Assembly: GCF_024722015.1 (NCBI RefSeq)
Contig: NZ_JANQBD010000012.1
Coordinates: forward strand, 1-64,000
Direction of reading: 5' to 3'
Length of the DNA stretch: 64,000 bases
Source: Paenibacillus radicis (ex Xue et al. 2023)
Lineage (GTDB): Bacteria; Bacillota; Bacilli; Paenibacillales; NBRC-103111
Part shown: positions 1-9,327 of the stretch, in pieces
Position numbering within the stretch: the first letter of the stretch is position 1
Layout of the letters: every line of letters begins with the position of its first letter
Program-made: the position numbers and the translations under genes
The notes under the pieces: generated by a model
Seen by the model: the letters and a program-made list of their open reading frames with translations, nothing else
What the model was told of the DNA's origin: nothing
Databases searched by the model: none

Positions 1-200
1 AGTTCCGCAAGCGGTTAAAACCAATGAACAGTCTAACCAATATAGACGCTGCAGAAAAGATTGTTTATTTAGACACAATCGATTATAACGAAAGATTCGC
101 AGATCGAGTCATCCGAGGATTTGGAGACCTTGAAGTCAAGAAGAAATTGACGGAGCTTTTTGAAGAACGCTATCCATCCTCCACACCTGAGGTGGAATAA
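1..200 (+). mobile_element. IS256-family (Mutator) transposase, C-terminal fragment
   Basis: The open frame enters from the left edge of the window and ends at TAA 198-200. The roughly 65 visible residues (FRKRLKPM, then NIDAAEKIVYL, then DYNERFADRVIRGFGD, ending LFEERYP) match the usual tail of Mutator/IS256 transposases, in which an AAEK-x-Y(L) segment is followed by RxxRGF and FEERY. The catalytic DDE residues would lie upstream, outside the window, so I cannot say whether the element is intact. A terminal-repeat-like sequence follows at about 309-332, which fits the right end of the same element. Confidence 0.8.
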
Positions 201-308
201 AAAACCAGCTCCCGCGCCTTCGCTTGGGCTGCACCCTCACCCTTTATAACGTCTGAATATTCAAACAACTAACTTTTCTTATCCATCGTCCCGATGGATA
301 AACCTACC

Positions 309-332
309 TTACACAAACTTCTTGACGCTACC
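309..332 (+). repeat. Likely right terminal inverted repeat of the IS256-family element
   Basis: The sequence CTTACACAAACTTCTTGACG at 309-328, followed by CTACC, resembles the right ends of IS256-type elements, which carry TTACACAAA-TTxTTGACxCTA-like ends. It lies about 110 bp after the transposase stop, the usual distance. The left end is outside the window, so the pairing and target duplication cannot be checked. Confidence 0.55.
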
Positions 333-604
333 GCCTGAAATCAATCTAACTGGAAAAACTAACTCTAATAGAGGTGAAATGGTGGATATCAGCCAAAATA
401 CGTAGAATTAGCATGAGGAATTCCAGCTATAAGACTTGGAACGCTATTTTCGGAGTAACTAACTTGACATTTTCCTGATAATTGCACGAAGTGCGCCAGA
501 CTTCCATACAATGCCGTAACCGAACCCCGAACCCGGTACCCGCGATGAGTACGCGCCGGAAAGCGACCTCATCCTATTTATCACTAAGAATACACAAGAA
601 TGTG
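333..604. other. Intergenic stretch, no supported gene
   Basis: Between the IS end and the terminator at 605 I see no open frame with a ribosome site and no recognisable motif. The only long frame here (starting at 482, plus strand) runs into the antisense of the permease gene and has no family resemblance. Confidence 0.5.
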
Positions 605-643
605 CAAAAAAAGCCTTCAATTATTAAAGTGGAATTGAGGGCT
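605..643 (-). terminator. Rho-independent terminator, end of the catabolic operon
   Basis: AGCCTTCAATT (612-622) pairs with AATTGAGGGCT (633-643) with one G-T pair. Read on the minus strand, the hairpin is followed by seven T residues (complement of 605-611). It lies about 120 bp past the stop of the minus-strand permease gene. A shorter T run on the plus strand makes weak bidirectional activity possible. Confidence 0.7.
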
Positions 644-766
644 CTTTTGCTACCATCTATTCAGGATAAAATGGTGGAGGAGTTGTCTCAAAATGACTTT
701 TGGGACAGCCCCTTATTTTTATTCACCGTCCAAATCTTTACCGTATTAGTGTCCACTATCTCAAAC

Positions 767-1645
767 CTAGCCCTTTACAGAGCCGATCATAACTCCCTTG
801 GCAAAATGCTTTTGCAGAAATGGATAGACGACAAGAATTGGCAATATGGAAAGAATAATCGAAGCTGAACGAACGGTTTCCGACGGCGGAGACGCATCGC
901 CTATAGATGCTTCCATCCCAACGGTTTTGGCGCTATTATCAAGAACTAAAGATTTAACCAAAACCTGGAGCGTCCACTTCTTGGCGTCGGTTAAATACAG
1001 CAGTGCATTGAAATAAGTATTCCAATGAGATACGGCGAAAAACAGCACGAAGGCTGCCAGAGCGGGTTTGGATAAAGGCAGAATGATTCGGAAAAAGACG
1101 CCAAGCTCCGTACAGCCATCCATTTTGGCCGATTCGATCACCTCTGCCGGCAAGGAATCCATAAAGCTTTTTACAACGATCAAGCTCCACGCATTAGTGA
1201 GCGTTGGGATGATCAATGCCCAATAGGAGTTCATTAAGCTTAATTCCTTAACAAGCAGGAAGCTCGGAATAATGCCGGCACTGAATACGAGTGAAAACAC
1301 AACAAGCCCATAAATCCATCTACGGTGAGGCAATTTGCGTTCCGTCAGTCCATAGGCCATCGTAAAAGTAAAGGCAACATTTAATAAGGTCCCTACAGCC
1401 GTAATGAATACGGTGCTCTGCAATGCGTTCTCAAAGCTGTTGGAGGACAAAATATAAGTGTATGCTCCGAGCGACCATTTTTCCGGGAACAGCTGCAGTG
1501 CATATGGAATATACACCGACCTGTGGGTTAATGATACGCTCAACACATAAAGAAATGGAAACAAGCACATCGCCGAGATGATTGCCAGCAGCGTGTAGTT
1601 GATGACATCAAATGCAGTAACCTTTTTCTGGTGTACAAAGCTCAC
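767..1645 (-). CDS. Carbohydrate ABC transporter permease (CUT1 family, LplC/YtcP-like)
   Basis: This is the second inner-membrane subunit of a CUT1 sugar importer. The 292 residues contain about six hydrophobic segments (starting near residues 13, 76, 111, 143, 186 and 260) and the EAA loop that contacts the ATPase (around residues 165-190, ESAKMDGCTELGVFFRIILP). The start is GTG at 1643-1645, chosen because AGGAGGAG lies about 8 nt upstream. It follows the other permease and the binding lipoprotein in one transcription unit and ends before the terminator at 605-643. No ATPase gene is present; CUT1 systems of this type commonly use a shared MsmX-type ATPase encoded elsewhere. Confidence 0.93.
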   Translation of the reverse strand: MSFVHQKKVTAFDVINYTLLAIISAMCLFPFLYVLSVSLTHRSVYIPYALQLFPEKWSLGAYTYILSSNSFENALQSTVFITAVGTLLNVAFTFTMAYGLTERKLPHRRWIYGLVVFSLVFSAGIIPSFLLVKELSLMNSYWALIIPTLTNAWSLIVVKSFMDSLPAEVIESAKMDGCTELGVFFRIILPLSKPALAAFVLFFAVSHWNTYFNALLYLTDAKKWTLQVLVKSLVLDNSAKTVGMEASIGDASPPSETVRSASIILSILPILVVYPFLQKHFAKGVMIGSVKG

Positions 1646-1700
1646 GGGTTTACTCCTCCTAAGAACTTTGCTTTAGCAAAGTTTACTTCGTAAGCATTAC

Positions 1701-2666
1701 TTAGTAAATGCCCTCATGTCCCATCTTTTTGACAACGTAATTGGAAGCCATCACAAGCGCCAGGCCGACGAGACCTTTGAAAAATCCTACTGCAACGCCC
1801 ACACTGTACATTCCCCGTAAAATACCGTTGTTATATACATACGTGTCAAAAACATCTCCCACATCTCGCACCAGTGGATTCATCATCAGCAGAACCTGCT
1901 CGAAATTGACATCCGTCATATGCCCCAGCCGAAGAATGAGTAGAATGACGATGGTTGGCCGTATGGCCGGCAAAGTAACATGCCAGATTTGTCTGAAGCG
2001 GTTCGCCCCGTCCACAACTGCTGCCTCGTATCTTTCCGTATTCACGCCGGCGATGGCCGCCAAGAAGATAATGGTCCCCCAGCCCGCATCCTTCCATATG
2101 CTCTGAGCAGTCAGCAAGCCCCAAAATAAATTCACATCATTCAGGAAGGAATACGGCTCCAGACCGAAAAGCCGAATGAGCTTGTTGAGCAGACCTACAT
2201 CAACCGATAAAATAAAAAAAGTAAGACTCGCAATGACTACCCAAGATAAAAAATGCGGCATATAGACCAAGGATTGATTAATCCGTTTAAAAACTTCATG
2301 CCGCACCTCATTCAACATGATCGCCAACAAAATAGGCAGCGGGAAGAAAAACACCAGCCCGAATATGTTGATCAGCAGCGTATTCCGCAGCATGATATAG
2401 AAATGCTCATCGGCAAACATCTCGTTAAAAAACTTCAAGCCTACCCAGGGACTCTCAGCAAACCCAACAATCGGATTGTAATCCTTAAAGGCGATGAGCA
2501 ATCCCCACATCGGTACGAGCTTAAAGACGGCGAAATAAAGAAAGCCAGGAATAACAAGCAGATACATGTAGCGATATTTAACATAGTCCGACCAAAACGA
2601 GCGAGTACGTGTATGCGGTCGCTCTTTGACTACATGGCTATTCAAAACGGCCTCTTCCGTTTTCAT
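1701..2666 (-). CDS. Carbohydrate ABC transporter permease (CUT1 family, LplB-like)
   Basis: This is the first permease subunit of the importer, a partner of the gene at 767-1645. It is a 321-residue polytopic protein with the LplB-type core: an early WxxYxKYRYMYLLVIPGF membrane segment and a C-terminal EAA loop (EAAVVDGANRFRQIWHVTLP). An upstream in-frame start exists, but I chose ATG at 2666 (MKTEEA) because AAGGAG lies 7 nt before it, while the preceding ATG would touch the ribosome site. The gap to the next permease is about 55 bp, so the two are co-transcribed. Confidence 0.92.
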   Translation of the reverse strand: MKTEEAVLNSHVVKERPHTRTRSFWSDYVKYRYMYLLVIPGFLYFAVFKLVPMWGLLIAFKDYNPIVGFAESPWVGLKFFNEMFADEHFYIMLRNTLLINIFGLVFFFPLPILLAIMLNEVRHEVFKRINQSLVYMPHFLSWVVIASLTFFILSVDVGLLNKLIRLFGLEPYSFLNDVNLFWGLLTAQSIWKDAGWGTIIFLAAIAGVNTERYEAAVVDGANRFRQIWHVTLPAIRPTIVILLILRLGHMTDVNFEQVLLMMNPLVRDVGDVFDTYVYNNGILRGMYSVGVAVGFFKGLVGLALVMASNYVVKKMGHEGIY

Positions 2667-2761
2667 TCGCATGCTCCTTTCATTGAGAAAATAGCGAGGG
2701 TCAACCCGCACAAGGCTACAGCCGCCCGTACAGGTTGACTTGTTGTTCCACAGGCTTCCAA

Positions 2762-4267
2762 TTATTTGCCGAAATACTCCTTATAGCTTTGCGTTTGCTC
2801 CATAAAAGCTTTCTTGAGAGCTGCATTGTTTCTTAGCCCATCAACATATTTCTTGTAATCGTCCATACTGATTTTTCCCATAATGGCTTCGGTTCTCTTC
2901 TTTTCGAATTCATCCGAATATTTCGGCCATTCCGCCGTCCAGGTAGCCGAACGAATGATTCGGAAAGGATCGACCGTCAGCGTATCGTACACTACCTTCA
3001 CTTTCTCGCGATTTGCTTTATCGACTTCAACAGGTGCGAGCGGACTGTCTACTTTATCCCATTCATTTCTTTTGATCGTAAAAGGGTCATTCGTAAAGCT
3101 TTGAATTTCTTTCAAACCGACGTCGGTCATAATGTATTTGCCATTTTCAACTTTATGATGCACACCTTCGTATCCATAAAACAGTGCCTTCGAATTGTCA
3201 TCTCCAGCAGCAGTGTTGAATACCTCCAGTATCTTCTTCAGTTTATCCTCCGGAACGCTTTTCGGAATAAAGAGCCCTCCCGTAAAGCCTGGCTCCAGGT
3301 AGGCCGCCGCACCTCCCGGCCCTTTAATGAAGGGAACAATCTCTACTTGCGCATTGGGCTTCAGCTTTTTATTTTCTTGCTCCATCCGGTATTGATGCCA
3401 GTAATTTTTCGTGTGGAACACCGTTTTGCCTGCAGCGAAGAAATTATCCGGCTCTGCCCCCTTCACTGCTGAGAATTCCGGAGACATTAGACCGTCCTTG
3501 AATAATTTGCGGTACCAGTCCACCATGTTGGTGTAGGCATCCGATAAGATATTTCTGTAAAGACCTCCTTCAGCGTTATACTGCGGAGTGAAGGAACCGA
3601 AGGCGGAGGCCATGTTATCGAAGAAGAGAGTCCCAATCAGCTTGCCGCTCGTATCCTTGGCCTTGATTTGCTTGAGTGCGTTGTACAGCTCATCGGTAGT
3701 TTTGGGCATAGCTAATCCTGCCTCGTCCAGTAAATCTTTGCGGATCAAGAAACCCGTATTAATCTGTGACCTCGCTCGCGGGATAAAGTAATAGGTCCCT
3801 TTATATTTGGAATATTTCCAGGCTGCTTCGGGCACATTTTTTTTCAAATTCGGATACTTGCTCAAATCACCCAGAAACGGCCCCAAATCCCAGAACACGC
3901 CTTTGTCAACTGCATTCATCGTGTTAACATCATGAGGATTTTGTGCTGAAACTACGTCAGGCAGCTGCCCAGAGGCAATCGCTAAATTCAATTTCGTTTG
4001 AAACTCAGGATCGGGAATCCACTGAACATCCATCTCCAAATTATTTTCCTTTTGAAAGCGCGACCAGAACTGATTTTTCATATCCGGAACTTCGGCGAAA
4101 GTAGATACCATCGTGCTGTATTTAAAAGGTTTATTAGTCGCCGCCGGAGCATCCGTGCTGCCCTTCCCGTCACTGGCCGGCTGCGACCCCGAACATGCAC
4201 TAACTACGGATGACATTAAAGCAACGGCAAGCAATGGAGCTGTTTTTCTAAAACCGTTTATTTGCAT
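2762..4267 (-). CDS. Extracellular sugar-binding lipoprotein (LplA-like)
   Basis: This is the substrate-binding subunit of the CUT1 importer, anchored outside the membrane. It has a lipoprotein signal peptide with a lipobox ending VVSAC followed by a Ser/Gly/Asp-rich linker, then a family-1-type solute-binding fold of about 470 residues. I chose ATG 4267 (MQINGF) because AAGGAG lies 9 nt upstream; the ATG nine bases earlier abuts the ribosome site. It is closely similar in layout to the second binding protein at 11140-12669, sharing segments such as DPFRIIRS and a WP-(K/Q)-xxx-(E/D) stretch, so the island encodes two related binding proteins for one visible permease pair. Confidence 0.92.
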   Translation of the reverse strand: MQINGFRKTAPLLAVALMSSVVSACSGSQPASDGKGSTDAPAATNKPFKYSTMVSTFAEVPDMKNQFWSRFQKENNLEMDVQWIPDPEFQTKLNLAIASGQLPDVVSAQNPHDVNTMNAVDKGVFWDLGPFLGDLSKYPNLKKNVPEAAWKYSKYKGTYYFIPRARSQINTGFLIRKDLLDEAGLAMPKTTDELYNALKQIKAKDTSGKLIGTLFFDNMASAFGSFTPQYNAEGGLYRNILSDAYTNMVDWYRKLFKDGLMSPEFSAVKGAEPDNFFAAGKTVFHTKNYWHQYRMEQENKKLKPNAQVEIVPFIKGPGGAAAYLEPGFTGGLFIPKSVPEDKLKKILEVFNTAAGDDNSKALFYGYEGVHHKVENGKYIMTDVGLKEIQSFTNDPFTIKRNEWDKVDSPLAPVEVDKANREKVKVVYDTLTVDPFRIIRSATWTAEWPKYSDEFEKKRTEAIMGKISMDDYKKYVDGLRNNAALKKAFMEQTQSYKEYFGK

Positions 4268-4306
4268 CCCATTCATCTCCTTATGGTTATCATCTTCCCC
4301 GGATTA

Positions 4307-5335
4307 TTAGCATAGTGGAGCAATACCAAGCTTACCGGACCACTCATTGAGTTTAGCGACCAATTCTTCCTTTAAGTCAATAGCGCCCGCGCTAATGATC
4401 TCATTTCTGCTCCTGGCGGATCGCTGTCCTGGAAGCTGCAAGCCAGCCGCTCTGGCCTCCATCCTGTCTGCCATTTCAGTCGTCCGCTGCCTGAATTTCC
4501 GCTGACCGAGAAGTCCGTCCGCCTTGATGCATATTGCGGTATGCGAGGGAATGCCCACTAGACCGCTGCCTGCCTGCGGTTCATCAATGATTTGCCCCTC
4601 TGCAAGTATTCCGGTGATGACTTCGCCCAGTATCGTAAGCCCGAAGCCTTTATGAGCACCTACAGGAAGACGGGTTCCCTTGGATATTGCGGCCGGGTCA
4701 CCGGTTGCTCTTCCCTGCGAGTCCAGCCCCCAATACGGAGGGACGCTTTCCCCCGCCGCCACTTTCTCAGCCAGCACCCCATTGGATGCATACGCGAGAC
4801 AAGCATCGAACATGATGTGATAATCGTTGTCGGTAGGTATCGCATAACCCATTGGGCTAGTGCCAATCACCTTCTCTTTTCTGCCGGGAGCCCCCATGGT
4901 TGGTGCTCCCCTCGTTACGATATAGCTGATATAGCCATGCTCCGCAGCAGTCTCCACATAGGGCGTTGAAGCTAACAGATGATGGCTATTGCGTATCGCA
5001 CACAGACCGATCCCATGCTCATCAGCCAATTGCTCCGCTCTTCTCATAATGAACATACCGCAAAGCTCCCCTAATCCGTTATCCCCCTCATAATTTTCCA
5101 AAGCACCGAACTTGTTAATCCGTGTAATGGATGGATTGGCCTTCACCTTGCCGGCAGCAAGACCGGCTAAACGCCCAGGGAGCTCATTCACATCATGGTG
5201 ATTGACACCACGGTAAGTGGCCCTCATGAATACATCAGCTGCAATAGCCGCATTATCTTCAGTTAATCCCGATGCTTGAAGCAATTGAACCGTTATTCGT
5301 TCCAACTCCGTCAAAGATATACGTAAACCAGCCAA
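4307..5335 (-). CDS. Ldh_2-family NAD(P)-dependent malate/lactate-type dehydrogenase
   Basis: This is a cytoplasmic oxidoreductase of the family that includes malate, ureidoglycolate and diketogulonate dehydrogenases, which reduce 2-oxo acids or oxidise 2-hydroxy acids. Family marks are RATYRGVNHHD near residues 38-48 (the usual R-G-xx-(S/N)-H motif), NSHH at 116-119, GTSPMGYAIP, a DACLAYASNG segment in place of the usual DxAxSxxxxGK, and PVGAHKGFGL. At 342 residues it has the usual length. The start is TTG at 5335 with GAGGGGG about 7 nt upstream. It lies 12 bp after the preceding gene, so translation is probably coupled. Its substrate is presumably an intermediate of this cluster and is unknown. 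Confidence 0.85.
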   Translation of the reverse strand: MAGLRISLTELERITVQLLQASGLTEDNAAIAADVFMRATYRGVNHHDVNELPGRLAGLAAGKVKANPSITRINKFGALENYEGDNGLGELCGMFIMRRAEQLADEHGIGLCAIRNSHHLLASTPYVETAAEHGYISYIVTRGAPTMGAPGRKEKVIGTSPMGYAIPTDNDYHIMFDACLAYASNGVLAEKVAAGESVPPYWGLDSQGRATGDPAAISKGTRLPVGAHKGFGLTILGEVITGILAEGQIIDEPQAGSGLVGIPSHTAICIKADGLLGQRKFRQRTTEMADRMEARAAGLQLPGQRSARSRNEIISAGAIDLKEELVAKLNEWSGKLGIAPLC

Positions 5336-5347
5336 GCAGAGCCCCCC

Positions 5348-6631
5348 TCAATAAAGCAGCATTTCCGATTCTTCCATCCCCGCCTTCACCGCTTGCAGCC
5401 TGGAAAGTGTAGCTTCGTCGTAATGTCCCAAAGATAAACCATCGACCCCAAGGTTGCTAATCAGCTTTACGCTGCGCTTAATGATGTCTTCATTACTCTC
5501 TCCTTTGACACTCGGCCTTACATCGATTGCAGCAATGACATCCTTGTCGTAACCTATTCCACTGCGTATTTTCAGAATTTTCTGTCTTTTGGCAGCAAGC
5601 TGTTCCGTTGTTCCCCACATTTCCGAGTAATCGGATTCGCGAATGGAATCGATATAATCCCGAATGGCTGCAAAATCAAGTCCGGACAGTTCCGGATATT
5701 TCAAGTAAGTATTATAACGGAACTCGACTCGCGGGTTAGCCGACTTGACGGCCTGATGGATATCCTTGAATAAGGAGGTTATACTTTTTTGCCGGAATTC
5801 CAGCCATTGATACAAAGACGGCACCTGCAGCAGCAATGCTGTCGCCGATAAATTACTTTGCTCCAGCAATTTTTTTCCTAAGCCGTCACTCAATTCCACA
5901 CCATTGCGAATTCTGGTCAGCTGCTGCAGATCCGAGACAATTCGGTCCCAGTCATACCCCATAGCCATTGCTTTAGCACTGCAAGCTCCGCAAAAGCAAC
6001 CGGCATCGACCGTACTCAGGAGCACATGCAGTTCCTTTTCATCAGCAACGGCATGATTGTTCCAGCCCATCTTCCCTCCCTCAGCAAATAGGATGAGGCA
6101 GCTTTGAATAAAATCAATATCATGCTGCTTGACCGAGCTGTGGAACAGTCCTCGAATATATTCTCGAACATGCTCATGGTTAGGACATAGCAACGATAGC
6201 AGAGAACCGTCTATTTTACGCTGCAGCAGGTAAGGAAAATCTCGCTTTGCAATCGATGCATCAAAAATCGTGTGAGAAATCTCAACACCGACCTTCTTCT
6301 TTCTGCTTCTGGCGCTTTCGATCAGCACATCGAGCCAATCCGTATCCTTGAGAAAATCTACAGAACTGTAAATGGGTTTTAACGGTGTATTCGCAAAATC
6401 CGCTTGATCCAGCCTATAGTACACACAGCTATCTTCCGGCATATAAAATTTACGTTTTGGATTATGCGGATAATACAGCCCTCTGAGCGGGCGTTTCTCC
6501 TTGTGCATAATACCTACCAGATACACGCTGTTGACGTTGGCATGCTCCGCTAATGTATCGATACAATGATCAGCGCCCTCGTCATGAATGTCCCATGAAT
6601 ACAGGCTTGCCGCTACTTCTTTAATGAACAT
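5348..6631 (-). CDS. Putative TIM-barrel protein of unknown function (glycosidase-like)
   Basis: I do not recognise a characterised family. The 427 residues alternate strand and helix segments like a TIM barrel (SVYLVGIM, KKKVGVEIS, FIQSCLILF, VEFRYNTY, VIAAIDVRPS, VDGLSLGHY). A CFCGACSAKAMAMGYD segment near residue 212 resembles the C-x-C-xx-C motif seen in several putative glycoside hydrolases of the GH10/GHL type. A strong GGGAGGGGGAGAT ribosome site precedes ATG 6631. It lies inside the catabolic operon between an amidohydrolase and the Ldh_2 enzyme, so a catabolic role is inferred from context only. Confidence 0.6.
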   Translation of the reverse strand: MFIKEVAASLYSWDIHDEGADHCIDTLAEHANVNSVYLVGIMHKEKRPLRGLYYPHNPKRKFYMPEDSCVYYRLDQADFANTPLKPIYSSVDFLKDTDWLDVLIESARSRKKKVGVEISHTIFDASIAKRDFPYLLQRKIDGSLLSLLCPNHEHVREYIRGLFHSSVKQHDIDFIQSCLILFAEGGKMGWNNHAVADEKELHVLLSTVDAGCFCGACSAKAMAMGYDWDRIVSDLQQLTRIRNGVELSDGLGKKLLEQSNLSATALLLQVPSLYQWLEFRQKSITSLFKDIHQAVKSANPRVEFRYNTYLKYPELSGLDFAAIRDYIDSIRESDYSEMWGTTEQLAAKRQKILKIRSGIGYDKDVIAAIDVRPSVKGESNEDIIKRSVKLISNLGVDGLSLGHYDEATLSRLQAVKAGMEESEMLLY

Positions 6632-6667
6632 CCCTATCTCCCCCTCCCTAACAATTCCTTTAGCCTA

Positions 6668-7720
6668 CTACAGTCTATACAATGCTCTTGCATTATCCGA
6701 AAATATGGATTTATGCAGCGCTTCCGGCAGCTTGGGAAAAGCAAACCGCGGTGAATCGAAATCCCAATGCGGATAATCACTGGAAAACATCAAGATATGC
6801 TCCGCGTCCATCATCTCAAGCGTTTGGAGTAAAAACTTATCCGGCTCCGGTCTCTCCAATGGCTGGGAGGTAAGCCTCACATGCTCGCGAAGGTATTCGC
6901 TTGGCCTCTTCTTCAACCATGGCACTTCAAATCGCAGTGCCTTATACTCGGCGTCAAGCCTCCACATCAATGCCGGCAGCCAGGCCACTCCACCCTCAAC
7001 CAGCACGATTTTCAAACCGGGAAATCGTTCGAACACGCCTTCGGTAAGCAAGCTGACCAGATGCGCTTGAAAGCCTAGCGACAAACAGGTATGCCACTCA
7101 ATATAGTGGGTAGGATATCCTGGTGTTGGCTGAATATTGATACCCATCCCATCCGTACCGGGATGAATCGCCAAAGGAAGTCCATACCTCTCACATGCTT
7201 CGTAGATAGGATAGTATTGTCTCTGCCCAAAAGGCGCCCTCGCACCCGAGTCGGTCATAACTTGAACAAAATGTGGATGATCGGCCCAGCGCTCAATTTC
7301 TGCAGCCGCCGCCGCAGGATCCTGATGAGCAATTGTAATGGACCCCTTGAACACGCCATCGCTGTTATACTTGCTTAGCCATGTTGCTGCAAGCCATTCA
7401 TTGTAGGCAGCAGCAATGGCTGTTCCAAAATCAGGGTCGGGATGCAGGTTGCAAAAAGCGCGCGGCAATAAGATACAATGGTCGATTCCGAATTTGTTAA
7501 TATGCTGTTCTCTCAGAAAATCAGGATCGGAGCCGCCAGGGCCTCCGCCGGGAGGACGGGAGTCCAGTCTCTCGCCATGGACCGGGTTTCCAAAAAAACC
7601 TCTGCCGCCGCTGCTGTACCTATCCTTCCAAGGCTGACTCAAGAAGGCTTTAATCTCATCCTTGTCCTTGGGATAGGGATGTACATCACAATCGATAATG
7701 CCTTGTTTGGTCTGTGACAA
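6668..7720 (-). CDS. Amidohydrolase_2-family metal-dependent hydrolase/decarboxylase (paralog 1)
   Basis: This belongs to the ACMSD/gamma-resorcylate-decarboxylase branch of the amidohydrolase superfamily, whose members hydrolyse or decarboxylate ring or acyl substrates with a bound metal. Visible metal and catalytic residues are D12-x-H14 in IIDCDVH, H186 in AIHPG, H210 in IEWH and D315 in SSDYPHWD. The 350-residue length is typical. The start is TTG 7720 with AAGGAGGT 10 nt upstream. Its sequence is very close to the gene at 8196-9296, including a shared PPGGGP-x-GSDP loop, so the two arose by duplication. The Rieske ferredoxin gene lies between them. Confidence 0.87.
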   Translation of the reverse strand: MSQTKQGIIDCDVHPYPKDKDEIKAFLSQPWKDRYSSGGRGFFGNPVHGERLDSRPPGGGPGGSDPDFLREQHINKFGIDHCILLPRAFCNLHPDPDFGTAIAAAYNEWLAATWLSKYNSDGVFKGSITIAHQDPAAAAAEIERWADHPHFVQVMTDSGARAPFGQRQYYPIYEACERYGLPLAIHPGTDGMGINIQPTPGYPTHYIEWHTCLSLGFQAHLVSLLTEGVFERFPGLKIVLVEGGVAWLPALMWRLDAEYKALRFEVPWLKKRPSEYLREHVRLTSQPLERPEPDKFLLQTLEMMDAEHILMFSSDYPHWDFDSPRFAFPKLPEALHKSIFSDNARALYRL

Positions 7721-7749
7721 TGGTACGCGACCTCCTTCAAGCTTGCCGT

Positions 7750-8160
7750 TTATCTGTTAATAGATACGATCACTTGCTCTTCTTCCACATTGACGGGATA
7801 CGTTTCCAGCTTCGGAGGCTCCACTTCTGCTTGCCCCACTTCAACCTCGTACGTCTTCACCCAGCAGCGGTTGGGATCAAAGAGGGAATGACCGTTGGTC
7901 AAGTCGAACTCCCAGCCATGCCAAGGGCATCTCAATATTTCCCCCTCTCGTCCGTACAGAAACTCGCCTGGCTTGGACGGAAGCGTTGTACCCGATACTT
8001 TTCCCACACATAATGGAGCCTGCTGGTGCGGACAGCTGTTTTTCACAGCGTAATATTTGCCATGTACGTTAAAAACACCGATTGAAAGGCCCTCCAGCGA
8101 TACGATTTTTTTATGCCCCGGTAAAATTTCATTTGTATTCCCAACAATATGTTTAGCCAT
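7750..8160 (-). CDS. Rieske [2Fe-2S] ferredoxin
   Basis: This is a small soluble electron carrier. Both cluster-binding boxes are present: C43-P-H45 (NSCPHQQAPLC) and C78-PW-H81 (CPWHGWEFDLTNG). The spacing between boxes is longer than usual because of an insert at about residues 52-77. At 136 residues it holds only the Rieske domain, so it is a ferredoxin component and not an oxygenase alpha subunit. No classical ring-hydroxylating oxygenase or reductase gene is next to it. It lies between two amidohydrolase paralogs and downstream of a PhyH-type oxygenase, and could feed electrons to an enzyme encoded elsewhere. Confidence 0.9.
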   Translation of the reverse strand: MAKHIVGNTNEILPGHKKIVSLEGLSIGVFNVHGKYYAVKNSCPHQQAPLCVGKVSGTTLPSKPGEFLYGREGEILRCPWHGWEFDLTNGHSLFDPNRCWVKTYEVEVGQAEVEPPKLETYPVNVEEEQVIVSINR

Positions 8161-8195
8161 AAGCCTTCCTCCCTCCTTAATTCAAGCCGGATGAT

Positions 8196-9296
8196 TTACT
8201 TCAAGCCGTAGAACTCCTCCGCATTTTCGAAAAAGATGCGGTTATACAGCTTCTCCGGAAGCTTGGGGAAGGTCAGCTTCGGATTATCAAAGTCCCAGTG
8301 CGGATAGTCGCTGGAGAACATCAGCAGATGCTCGGCATCCATCATCCGAAGCATATGCAGCATATCCTCATCGTTATCCGGCCGTTCCAGCGGCTGTGAA
8401 GTAAGGCGAATATGGTCACGCAAATATTCGCTAGGGCGCTTCTTCACCCATGGAATCTCAACCCGAAGCGCCTTGTATTCCATGTCAAGCCGCCACATTA
8501 AAGGAACGAGCCATGTGGAGCTGCCCTCCACAAGCACGATCCGTAAATCCGGATAGCGCTCGAAGGTTCCTTCGGTGAGCAGGCTGACCAGATGCGCCTG
8601 AAAGCTGAGCGACATACAGGTATGCCATTCGATATAATGGCTCGGATTACCAGGCGACGGAAGAATATTAATGCCGATTCCGTCTAATCCAGGATGCAGC
8701 GCGAGCGGCAAGTTATGGCGGCAGCAAGCCTCGAAGATCGGGTGAAAATTCCGGTGGCCCATCAGAAATCTGGCGCCGGAATCGGTCGTTACCTGAATGT
8801 TGTGCTTGTGATCAGCCCAACGGTCGATTTCCTTGGCAGCATTAACCGGATCGCTATGATTGATGACAATTGATGATTTGAACACCCCATCATAATTATC
8901 CGGCCCGATCCAAGTATCGGCGATCCACTCGTTATAGGCGGAGGCTATCGCATTTCCGTAGTCCAGATCCGGGAATTGACAGCTGTTTTCCCGGGGGATC
9001 AGAATAGCCGTCTTAATATTGTTTTCTTCTATTAATTGTTTCCTGACAAAGCTTGGATCGGAGCCGGCCGGACCTCCACCCGGCGGATGCGAATCCTGGC
9101 GCATGCCATGGAATGGATTGCCATAGAACAACCCTCTCCCGCCTCCACGGAAACGGTCCCTCCAGTATTTAGGCATATACGGTTTAATTTGATCCAAACT
9201 TTTGGGAATGGGGTGCACATCACAATCGATAATTCCCGGCTTCGTCCGCTTCTTCTGTCCTGCCTCCGGATTTACAGTTTCTTCATTGATGGACAT
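8196..9296 (-). CDS. Amidohydrolase_2-family metal-dependent hydrolase/decarboxylase (paralog 2)
   Basis: This 366-residue paralog of the gene at 6668-7720 has the same metal and catalytic layout: D26-x-H28, H201 in ALHPG, H225 in IEWH and D330 in SSDYPHWD. It has an N-terminal extension of about 14 residues relative to its sister. AAAGGAGGTG lies 6 nt before ATG 9296. Keeping two close copies in one operon suggests either two related substrates or a heteromeric enzyme; the sequence alone does not decide. Confidence 0.87.
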   Translation of the reverse strand: MSINEETVNPEAGQKKRTKPGIIDCDVHPIPKSLDQIKPYMPKYWRDRFRGGGRGLFYGNPFHGMRQDSHPPGGGPAGSDPSFVRKQLIEENNIKTAILIPRENSCQFPDLDYGNAIASAYNEWIADTWIGPDNYDGVFKSSIVINHSDPVNAAKEIDRWADHKHNIQVTTDSGARFLMGHRNFHPIFEACCRHNLPLALHPGLDGIGINILPSPGNPSHYIEWHTCMSLSFQAHLVSLLTEGTFERYPDLRIVLVEGSSTWLVPLMWRLDMEYKALRVEIPWVKKRPSEYLRDHIRLTSQPLERPDNDEDMLHMLRMMDAEHLLMFSSDYPHWDFDNPKLTFPKLPEKLYNRIFFENAEEFYGLK

Positions 9297-9327
9297 CTAC
9301 TACACCTCCTTTGCCTTATATTCACCA

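Noticed and set aside
482..868. Plus-strand open frame of 128 codons
   Set aside because: It has no ribosome site and no family resemblance, and its last third is antisense to the permease gene.
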